Shown: positions 1-5,052 of the stretch, one piece after another
Position numbering within the stretch: the stretch's first letter is position 1
Layout: every line of letters starts with the position of its first letter
NCBI GenBank assembly: GCA_002733155.1
Contig: NVUO01000020.1
Span: forward strand, 6,724-12,131
Length of the DNA stretch: 5,408 bases
Direction: 5' to 3'
From: Sulfurimonas sp.
Lineage (GTDB): Bacteria > Campylobacterota > Campylobacteria > Campylobacterales > Sulfurimonadaceae
Program-made: the position numbers and the translations under genes
Notes under the pieces: model-generated
What the model was told of the DNA's origin: nothing
What the model saw: only the letters and a program-made list of their open reading frames with translations
Databases searched by the model: none

Positions 1-1590
1 TATATCCATCTTATTGTTATATACCTTTGTATCCACTTCAAATAATCCTAATAGTGTATGAAAAAGATTGTCTTGAGAATATCTTTTATCCTTATTAAAT
101 TCTATATTATCCATATTTATATCTTCTTTTATCTTATCACTAAACCACATTAAAGAGCCTATATGAATTTGCGCATCTGGAGCCATAAAATAAGGTAAAC
201 CATGAAGGTATACACTATTCTCACCTAAACTTTCTCCATGATCACTCATATAAATCATAGCTGTTGCATAAGAATCATCATAAGTTTTTAAAAATTTTAT
301 AACCTCTGATAAGAAATAATCAGTATAAAGTATTGCATTATCATAAGCATTACTAATTTCCTCTTTTGTACACTCTTCTAGCTGATTTGTTTTACATGCT
401 GGTGTAAATTTTTCAAACTCTTTTGGATACCTTTTATAATATGCTGGTCCATGATTACCCATTTGATGTAAGACAATTAATATATCCTTGCCCTTACGCT
501 GTTTTATATACTCATCTAATCCTACGAGCATACCAACATCCCTACACTCACCATTATCGCAGATAGTATTAGTCTTTGGAGTTTTAAAATCCTCATAAGT
601 TACCCTAGTAGCTACACCTTTTGAATTGGAATTATTATCACGCCAAAGTACTTCAATCTCATTTGTATGGACTAATACATCTAAAACATTTTCAGTAGAT
701 ATACCTTTTTTATAACTATAATCACTCTTATTAAAAAAAGAAAACATACAAGGTACTGATACTGCTGTAGAAGTCCCACATGAGTACATATTGGAAAAGT
801 TTACAATATCTTCTTGTTTTAGTAATGGGTTTGTCTCCCTTATATAACCATTTAAAGAAAAATGATCAGCCCTAGCGGTCTCTCCAACTACCATTATAAT
901 TAATTCTGTATGGTCATCTACCTCACCTATATGCGTAGTTATCTTAGCATCAGTTTCTATACATTCAAGCTTTATATCTTTAGAAGCTACTGTTGAACTT
1001 AGGTATTTTCCAATTGAATATATCCAATAACTTGGATTTATTGAATAACGAAGAGCTTTATGTTCACGAAAAAAAGATGTATAATGTTTAGAAAACATAA
1101 ATACACTAGCTGCGATAAGAAAAAGAGAGACTAGTATAACTATAGCCTTAGATATAATCTCTTTTTTAAAACTTCTTTTTTTAATATTTATCCTATATAT
1201 AAAATACGATGGGAATACACCAAGTATTAAAAAATATAAAACTTGCTTAATACTAAATAAATCCATAGATTCTTGAAGATCAGTTTGTACTATATTTCTA
1301 ATCATGTCATCATTGATTACTATATGGTAAGTATTCATAAAATAACTACTTAAAGATGATACTAATAATATTAAAATTAAAATATATTTTATTAAAATTC
1401 TTGAACTAAGCAAGACAAATAACAAACTAGAGACACAAGCAATTACCAAAGCTAAAGATATAAGAAAAAAAATGTTTTTTAATTCTAATGAGTAAATCTC
1501 TAAGGTATTTGAAAAAAATGTATAGTTATAAAATACAAGTAAAAAAATACTTGTGTATATAATAAGTTTTGTTTGTGATACTTTTTTGAT
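1..1590 (-). CDS. eptA: Lipid A-type phosphoethanolamine transferase, EptA/EptC family (3' end beyond window; probable ATC start)
   Basis: Inner-membrane enzyme expected to move phosphoethanolamine from phosphatidylethanolamine to lipid A or other surface acceptors on the periplasmic side (known for the family). Counting from the ATC at 1590, 530 residues are visible; the family is usually about 540-550, so only the last few are missing. Five hydrophobic helices lie near 9-25, 40-62, 64-85, 115-133 and 149-167, followed by a sulfatase-fold catalytic domain. Visible metal/active-site residues: VVGE (Glu237), Thr275 in CGTST (nucleophile), His375 and His380 in LHQMGNHGP, Asp450-His451 in MSDHGESLG, and His463 in YLHG. 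Cysteine pairs 271/281, 344/349 and 399/407 match the periplasmic disulfides of the family. An in-frame TAA at 1626-1624 bounds the N-terminus, and no ATG, GTG or TTG precedes helix 1. ATC at 1590 sits 6 bases after AAAGGA. In Campylobacter the homologue also modifies the flagellar rod, so the acceptor is not known here. Confidence 0.93.
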   Translation of the reverse strand, partial: MKKVSQTKLIIYTSIFLLVFYNYTFFSNTLEIYSLELKNIFFLISLALVIACVSSLLFVLLSSRILIKYILILILLVSSLSSYFMNTYHIVINDDMIRNIVQTDLQESMDLFSIKQVLYFLILGVFPSYFIYRINIKKRSFKKEIISKAIVILVSLFLIAASVFMFSKHYTSFFREHKALRYSINPSYWIYSIGKYLSSTVASKDIKLECIETDAKITTHIGEVDDHTELIIMVVGETARADHFSLNGYIRETNPLLKQEDIVNFSNMYSCGTSTAVSVPCMFSFFNKSDYSYKKGISTENVLDVLVHTNEIEVLWRDNNSNSKGVATRVTYEDFKTPKTNTICDNGECRDVGMLVGLDEYIKQRKGKDILIVLHQMGNHGPAYYKRYPKEFEKFTPACKTNQLEECTKEEISNAYDNAILYTDYFLSEVIKFLKTYDDSYATAMIYMSDHGESLGENSVYLHGLPYFMAPDAQIHIGSLMWFSDKIKEDINMDNIEFNKDKRYSQDNLFHTLLGLFEVDTKVYNNKMDI

Positions 1591-1596
1591 ATTAAA

Positions 1597-1602
1597 TCCT
1601 TT
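1597..1602 (-). promoter_or_regulatory. Ribosome binding site deciding the transferase start
   Basis: On the minus strand AAAGGA is followed by a 6-base spacer (TTTAAT) and then ATC AAA AAA. This is the spacing of a normal start and gives a typical MKK-type N-terminus just before the first membrane helix. It is the main reason for placing the start at ATC 1590 rather than at an internal TTG (1449) or ATG (1338). Confidence 0.7.
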
Positions 1603-1611
1603 GTAAATGAA

Positions 1612-1617
1612 ATTATA
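1612..1617 (-). promoter_or_regulatory. Candidate -10 box for the phosphoethanolamine transferase
   Basis: A perfect TATAAT reads on the minus strand. Transcription would begin near 1605, giving a leader of about 15 bases that just includes the AAAGGA site. No good -35 hexamer is seen, which is usual for Campylobacterota sigma-70 promoters. The box lies in the 108-base gap downstream of the elyC-like gene, so the transferase may be expressed separately from the two genes before it. In DNA this AT-rich, a TATAAT match alone is weak evidence. Confidence 0.4.
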
Positions 1618-1698
1618 TTTTATTTATGATAACAATGATTAAATAGAATATTTATGTGAGTAAATTAGATGTTATTAAAAAAATTCAATTATATTGAT

Positions 1699-2454
1699 TT
1701 AATAATATTTAGCTAAATTACTCCATAATAATCCGATGTACTCATGTACAGCTATTTGTGAATTTATAAAAGAGTTTGGACTTGGTAAATATAGATAACC
1801 ATCTAACTTTATTTTATGAAAGTCTGTTGGGGCAGCTACTGGTCTTAGTCCCATATCTCTAAAGAGTTTCATAGCTCGTGGCATATGACTAGCACTTGTA
1901 ACTAAAACGAACTCTTCATCAGCTACTAAAGTAGAAATAAAAAGAGCCTCTTCTTTTGTATCCCTAGCCTGCTCACCTAAAATAATATTTTCTTTTTTCA
2001 CACCTAAGGCTAAGGATAAGTTTTCATTCATTTTTGCAGATGATATACTCATATCAGCCTTATAACCTGTAAATATAATTTTAGAATATTTTGTTTGTTG
2101 ATGAATTGAAATACCTTCTAATAACCTTTTAAGTCCAGCGGAACTAATCATTGATGATATTGGTTGTGACTTATCATCATTATACCCATTTCCCAAAACA
2201 TGTATATATTTTATATCATGTTTATAGTCATATTTTTCATATTGATTTTCTAAATTTAAAATTAAAAAGTTTGAAAATGGTGGATATGAAAATAAAAATA
2301 TAAAAACAAATGCAGAAGATAAAAAAAAATTTGTTATTTTATTTTTTTTAATAAGGTAAAAAAACAAGGCAAAAAAAAGAAGTGATATAACAATTCCATA
2401 AGGCTGCACAAAAAATGATATATACTTTTTTAAAATAAATTCAATCTCACTCAT
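1699..2454 (-). CDS. elyC: ElyC/SanA/YdcF-type (DUF218) envelope biogenesis membrane protein
   Basis: The 251-residue protein has two N-terminal membrane helices (about 18-36 and 41-58) and a DUF218 domain from about 80 to 240. Recognisable conserved stretches are VLGNGY (86-91), SKIIFTG (124-130), the DT-EEA motif (165-170), VTSASHMPRAM (185-195) and a C-terminal HEYIGLLW (237-244). Length, two-helix topology and these motifs match Escherichia coli ElyC (about 259 residues) better than the single-helix SanA. ElyC supports peptidoglycan assembly and affects the use of the undecaprenyl-phosphate carrier; its biochemical reaction is not settled. Translation begins with an ATG inside an ATGA overlap with the stop codon of the hydrolase gene upstream. 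No good Shine-Dalgarno is visible, so translational coupling is likely. The role in this organism is inferred from the family. Confidence 0.85.
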   Translation of the reverse strand: MSEIEFILKKYISFFVQPYGIVISLLFFALFFYLIKKNKITNFFLSSAFVFIFLFSYPPFSNFLILNLENQYEKYDYKHDIKYIHVLGNGYNDDKSQPISSMISSAGLKRLLEGISIHQQTKYSKIIFTGYKADMSISSAKMNENLSLALGVKKENIILGEQARDTKEEALFISTLVADEEFVLVTSASHMPRAMKLFRDMGLRPVAAPTDFHKIKLDGYLYLPSPNSFINSQIAVHEYIGLLWSNLAKYY

Positions 2455-3212
2455 CTAATAAAACCAGATATCTCTTTTACAATATCTTCATTAAATAATA
2501 ATTCATTATGTGTTAAATCTTCAAACTCTTTGTAATAAACAAGATTTTTAACGTAAGTTTTTAAATTTCTAACATTATTTATATATGATACATTATCGGC
2601 TTTAGAAGAAAATATATAAGTATCAGCTTCTATTTTCTGTACAAATTTAGTATTATCAAACTTATAACGGCTTATTAGAGCTAAGTTAATACCATACTTC
2701 ATTTTTGTAATCTTGCCAATACTATCAAAAGGGCCTATTAAAAACACAGAGGTTACACTCTCTACAGAGGCTACATATGATGCTATACTAGAACCTAAAG
2801 AAAAACCAGCTACATATATATCACCAAAGTTTTTTTTAATTATACGGGTAATATGTAAGGCATCACTAAAAATATTTTTCTCGTTTAGTTTTCCTCCACT
2901 CCTACCATATGAGCGATAATTAAAAATTATTATTCTTATATCTGGATATGCATAAGACATTTTCTCTATTGCTCCAACGCCATCATGAAAGCGTCCAGAA
3001 AAAAAAAGCATAGTAGCCTTATGGTTATGTGCCTTATACACTACACCCTCCAATTCTACACCATCATTTGTAGTAATACTTAGTACCTCAAATCTATCAT
3101 CTAGTTCAGTTGAACGATAATATGTTGGTTTAAACATCATAAAGTATTGTAAATGATAAAAAGAAATGGCTAAAATAAAAAATAAAAAAAATAAAAAAGC
3201 TATATAAATCAT
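2451..3212 (-). CDS. Membrane-anchored alpha/beta hydrolase (Bem46/ABHD17-like serine hydrolase)
   Basis: The 253-residue protein has one N-terminal hydrophobic helix (about 2-22) that should act as an uncleaved anchor, followed by an alpha/beta hydrolase fold. The catalytic triad is readable: Ser138 in the nucleophile elbow GFSLG (136-140), Asp206 in SSKADNVS, and His235 in DLTHNE. NYRSYGRSGG (98-107) is the conserved strand-turn of COG1073-type hydrolases. In place of the usual HGN-type oxyanion loop there is FFSGRFHDG (70-78), which is unusual. The substrate cannot be told from sequence; an ester or thioester is expected. It is the first gene of an overlapping pair with the elyC-like gene (ATGA overlap), which hints at an envelope or lipid role. 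The internal Met25/Met26 are less likely starts because they would remove the anchor and have no ribosome binding site. Confidence 0.85.
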   Translation of the reverse strand: MIYIAFLFFLFFILAISFYHLQYFMMFKPTYYRSTELDDRFEVLSITTNDGVELEGVVYKAHNHKATMLFFSGRFHDGVGAIEKMSYAYPDIRIIIFNYRSYGRSGGKLNEKNIFSDALHITRIIKKNFGDIYVAGFSLGSSIASYVASVESVTSVFLIGPFDSIGKITKMKYGINLALISRYKFDNTKFVQKIEADTYIFSSKADNVSYINNVRNLKTYVKNLVYYKEFEDLTHNELLFNEDIVKEISGFIR

Positions 3213-3218
3213 AACAAT

Positions 3219-3224
3219 ATTATA
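3219..3224 (-). promoter_or_regulatory. Candidate -10 box of the hydrolase-elyC operon, giving a near-leaderless mRNA
   Basis: A perfect TATAAT on the minus strand ends 6 bases before the ATG at 3212. With a normal -10 to +1 distance, transcription would start at or next to the A of the ATG. No Shine-Dalgarno sequence lies in front of this ATG, which agrees with leaderless initiation. The -35 region, TGGATA-like at 17 bases, is weak. Confidence 0.4.
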
Positions 3225-3259
3225 CTAAAAATTTGTATGATTATCCATGTTATCATATA

Positions 3260-3277
3260 TTAAGTCACAACACTTAA
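3260..3277. promoter_or_regulatory. Inverted repeat in the divergent promoter region, possible operator
   Basis: TTAAGT and ACTTAA form perfect 6-bp arms around a 6-base spacer (CACAAC). The site lies between the two divergent genes, upstream of the likely -35 regions of both. This position fits a regulator site serving either direction. The base composition makes chance dyads common, so this is only a candidate. Confidence 0.3.
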
Positions 3278-3309
3278 ATCAAGATTTATTTTAAATTTAA
3301 TTAATTAAA

Positions 3310-3315
3310 TATAAT
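3310..3315 (+). promoter_or_regulatory. Candidate -10 box for the spondin-domain gene
   Basis: TATAAT lies 54 bases before the ATG at 3370 and would give a leader of roughly 45-50 bases ending in a good AAAAGGA ribosome binding site (3357-3363). A TATAGT at 3321-3326 is an alternative. No clear -35 hexamer is present. Confidence 0.3.
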
Positions 3316-3369
3316 TATTTTATAGTTCTCTAATGATATTCTTTCGCCAATTAAATAAAAGGATATACT

Positions 3370-4044
3370 ATGAAATTATATAAACTAATTGGAGCTGCTA
3401 CCTTATGCTCATCAATACTATTACAAGCGCAAATTATAGATGTAAAAATAACTAACCTTACACATGGAATTAGTTTTACACCATTATTAGTAGCTACTCA
3501 TTCAACTAACACTTCACTTTTCACTCCAGGAAGTACAGCAACAACAAATCTTAAATTAATGGCTGAAAGTGGTGATATAAGTGGTTTAGAGTCTGATCTT
3601 ACAGCAGTAAATGCTGTATTTATTTCTAATCCATCTAATGGATTATTAGCCCCATCTGATTCAACTACTACTAGTGATATTAACGCAGTTGGAAATAATA
3701 AATTTCTTTCAATAGTAGCAATGATGGTACCTACAAATGATGCTTTTATTGGCTTAAGATCATGGGAAATTCCAATAAAAGCTGGAACTTATAGATTTTA
3801 TGTAAATGCTTATGATGCAGGTACAGAAGCAAATACTGAATTATTAGCAGATATGCCAGATCCAGCTGGTACAATTACTCAAACTGGAGCTACTGGTGTT
3901 ACTTCTACTGATAAAAATACTAAGGTACATATGCACCGTGGAGTTCTTGACGGTACTAACCCTATAGCTGGCGTAAGTGATTTAGATTCTAGTATACATC
4001 GTTGGTTAAATCCAGTAGCAAAAATTACAGTTATAGTGAAATAG
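3370..4044 (+). CDS. Secreted spondin-domain protein
   Basis: The 224-residue protein begins with a Sec signal peptide: MKLYK, a hydrophobic core, then a likely cut after LLQA (residue 20). The rest is a single Spondin_N-type domain (about 22-224). Signature stretches are ITNLTHGISFTPLLVATH (27-44), LAPSDST (93-99), FLSIVAMMVPTNDAFIGL (112-129), AYDAGTEAN (147-155), VHMHRG (186-191) and the C-terminal WLNPVAKITV (212-221). In animal F-spondin this C2-like domain binds calcium. Bacterial members are exported proteins of unknown function, so a periplasmic or surface role is inferred. AAAAGGA 7 bases before the ATG supports the start. Cys13 lies within the signal core and does not make a convincing lipobox. 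The coding sequence is richer in Thr/Ala and poorer in Lys than its neighbours, as expected for an exported protein. It appears to stand alone, read divergently from the envelope genes, with a palindromic element 20 bases after its stop. Confidence 0.88.
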   Translation: MKLYKLIGAATLCSSILLQAQIIDVKITNLTHGISFTPLLVATHSTNTSLFTPGSTATTNLKLMAESGDISGLESDLTAVNAVFISNPSNGLLAPSDSTTTSDINAVGNNKFLSIVAMMVPTNDAFIGLRSWEIPIKAGTYRFYVNAYDAGTEANTELLADMPDPAGTITQTGATGVTSTDKNTKVHMHRGVLDGTNPIAGVSDLDSSIHRWLNPVAKITVIVK

Positions 4045-4081
4045 CATACACTTATAGTATCCAAGGCTGATTCATACAATG

Positions 4082-4119
4082 AAAAATATCGTCATTCCAA
4101 AAAAATATCGTCATTCCAA
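4082..4119. repeat. Perfect 19-bp tandem duplication
   Basis: Positions 4082-4100 and 4101-4119 are identical copies of a unit starting with five A and containing ATCGTCATTCC. Only the second copy is followed by the partner arm of the hairpin. The first is therefore a duplicated left arm, probably from slippage or a repair event inside the element. Confidence 0.9.
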
Positions 4120-4133
4120 ACTTGATTTGGAAT
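4113..4133. repeat. Hairpin 1 of the palindromic element
   Basis: ATTCCAAA and TTTGGAAT form a perfect 8-bp stem around the 5-base loop CTTGA. Confidence 0.8.
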
Positions 4134-4145
4134 CTAAACTAAGAA

Positions 4146-4235
4146 ATTAGACCCTGAATCAAGTTCAGGGTGACGATAATAGTTGTATAAATCAGACCCT
4201 AAATCAAATTCAGTATGACGAAAGTAGTTGTATAA
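4146..4235. repeat. Imperfect 45-bp tandem duplication of the right half
   Basis: Copy one (4146-4190) and copy two (4191-4235) agree at 38 of 45 positions, and ATCAG (4236-4240) begins a third. Each copy contains a hairpin region, TGACG and TAGTTGTATAA, so the terminal repeat is present twice. In copy two the hairpin has three mismatched pairs, so copy one looks like the maintained version. Confidence 0.85.
4151..4171. repeat. Hairpin 2 of the palindromic element
   Basis: ACCCTGAA and TTCAGGGT form a perfect 8-bp stem around the loop TCAAG. Compared with hairpin 1 read on the other strand, four base pairs differ and all four are compensated. Confidence 0.8.
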
Positions 4236-4286
4236 ATCAGCCACATTATATTATCCTTGTTATACCTATTAGTAATAAAATTATAG

Positions 4287-4292
4287 TATAAT
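4287..4292 (+). promoter_or_regulatory. Candidate -10 box for the unrecognised gene at 4318
   Basis: TATAAT within TAGTATAAT lies 25 bases before the ATG and would start transcription near 4299. No convincing -35 hexamer is seen at 16-18 bases. It overlaps the left arm of the dyad at 4290-4314. Confidence 0.4.
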
Positions 4293-4314
4293 TCCAATAA
4301 TTATTATAGGAATT
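4290..4314. promoter_or_regulatory. Dyad overlapping the -10 box and ribosome binding site, possible operator
   Basis: AATTCC (4290-4295) and GGAATT (4309-4314) are perfect inverted arms. The AT-rich centre also pairs apart from one A-A mismatch, so the whole 25 bases is nearly palindromic. The right arm contains the AGGA ribosome binding site (4308-4311), and the left arm overlaps the -10 box. A protein-binding operator fits better than an RNA hairpin, because the likely transcript starts inside the dyad. Confidence 0.4.
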
Positions 4315-4317
4315 TAT

Positions 4318-5052
4318 ATGCAAACATTCGGAATATTTACAAAAAACATTGGTCATGACTACTTAACTAAACAATACATTTATATACAAGAAAATGATGA
4401 AACTATAACTAGCTCAGACTTAGAAATAAAACTAAAAAAAAAGAGTAAAAATGTTCTTGGTACTATTTTTTTATTTAACCCAAGCATAACGCCTATTGGT
4501 TTTAATATGGATAGCTCTTTAGAGGAACAAGGTTATGAGTCTTACGATAAGTTTGCAGAACTAGAGTTTGATAGAAACTGTATTCTTTTTGCTTCAGCTA
4601 TTAAAGATGGATACCGTGGTAAACTTTTAGAAATAAGATACCTTTATAACTACAATTATGAAAATATTGAACCAACACCAATTATGGAAGAGTTTGATGC
4701 TGATTTAGATAGGTTTACTAGTGGACAGTTAACCCGTTATGATAAGTTTTTAAATTATCAAGATTATACAAACCTAAGTTTAAATGGCAAGTTTGTATTT
4801 TTTGCCTCAGGAAATAAGTACGATAGACACCATAAAGCTATCATCGATTATGCAAGGTCACTCTCATCTGCTGTGCAAAAACTTGGTAAAGAGCTAATAT
4901 TTATGTACGATAAAAACTATAATGAACAAGAGAGTAAAGAAGTTGCATACTTTTTACCAATTTTAGCTCATGGAAAACTAAGAGATATAAGAGCTAATGC
5001 TTTTAAAAAATCTTTTTCAACTAATCCACCAACTATTCAAAGACTAGGCTAG
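4318..5052 (+). CDS. Hypothetical cytoplasmic protein, family not recognised
   Basis: I do not recognise this 244-residue protein. It has no signal peptide and no membrane helix, so it is probably cytoplasmic. It is rich in Tyr, Phe, Lys and Asp. A basic patch KLKKKSK lies at 38-44 and an acidic stretch EEFDADLD at 124-131. Short hydrophobic stretches, NVLGTIFLF (45-53), GKFVFFASG (157-165) and KELIFMY (191-197), look like beta-strands of a mixed alpha/beta fold. A His-containing turn, KYDRHHK, follows at 167-173; no known catalytic motif is evident. The start is well supported: AGGA at 4308-4311 with a 6-base spacer before the ATG. It has its own likely promoter and no co-directional partner in the window. 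Its last 9 bases overlap the end of the convergent mnmC-like gene. Codon and base use resemble the chromosomal neighbours, so recent transfer is not suggested. Confidence 0.85.
   Translation: MQTFGIFTKNIGHDYLTKQYIYIQENDETITSSDLEIKLKKKSKNVLGTIFLFNPSITPIGFNMDSSLEEQGYESYDKFAELEFDRNCILFASAIKDGYRGKLLEIRYLYNYNYENIEPTPIMEEFDADLDRFTSGQLTRYDKFLNYQDYTNLSLNGKFVFFASGNKYDRHHKAIIDYARSLSSAVQKLGKELIFMYDKNYNEQESKEVAYFLPILAHGKLRDIRANAFKKSFSTNPPTIQRLG

Larger units (their letters stand above)
4065..4242. mobile_element. MITE-like non-coding palindromic element with 15-bp terminal inverted repeats
   Basis: The left end GGCTGATTCATACAA (4065-4079) and right end TTGTATAAATCAGCC (4228-4242) are inverted repeats matching at 14 of 15 positions. 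Inside, each half carries TATCGTCA in inverted orientation, leading into a hairpin with the same loop (CTTGA on one strand, TCAAG on the other). No protein is encoded and no target duplication is obvious at the borders. It fills most of the 273-base gap 4045-4317. The form matches short non-autonomous elements or REP-like palindromes of the GTCATTCC...GGGTGAC style seen in many bacterial genomes. I cannot name a family. Confidence 0.6.

Noticed and set aside
1447..1449. TTG as the transferase start
   Set aside because: It lies inside the second membrane helix, would delete the first helix, and has no ribosome binding site.
1..1590. Mobile colistin-resistance (mcr) gene
   Set aside because: The catalytic motifs are common to all EptA-family enzymes. 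There is no insertion sequence or plasmid context here, and no resistance phenotype can be read from sequence.
1627..1698. Small gene or RNA in the gap between the elyC-like gene and the transferase
   Set aside because: It is only AT-rich sequence with stops in all frames; no ATG is present on the minus strand and no stable fold is seen.
2713..2919. Open plus-strand frame of 68 codons
   Set aside because: It lies wholly antisense to the catalytic region of the alpha/beta hydrolase, has no ribosome binding site and shows no protein-like pattern.
4045..4064. Intrinsic terminator directly after the spondin gene
   Set aside because: Only a weak ATAC/GTAT pairing is present, with no GC-rich stem and no T-run.
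3879..4079. Open minus-strand frame of 66 codons
   Set aside because: It is antisense to the conserved C-terminal half of the spondin domain and runs into the palindromic element; a shadow frame.
4065..4242. CRISPR-like array
   Set aside because: The repeats are tandem and palindromic with no unique spacers of constant length, and no cas gene is near.
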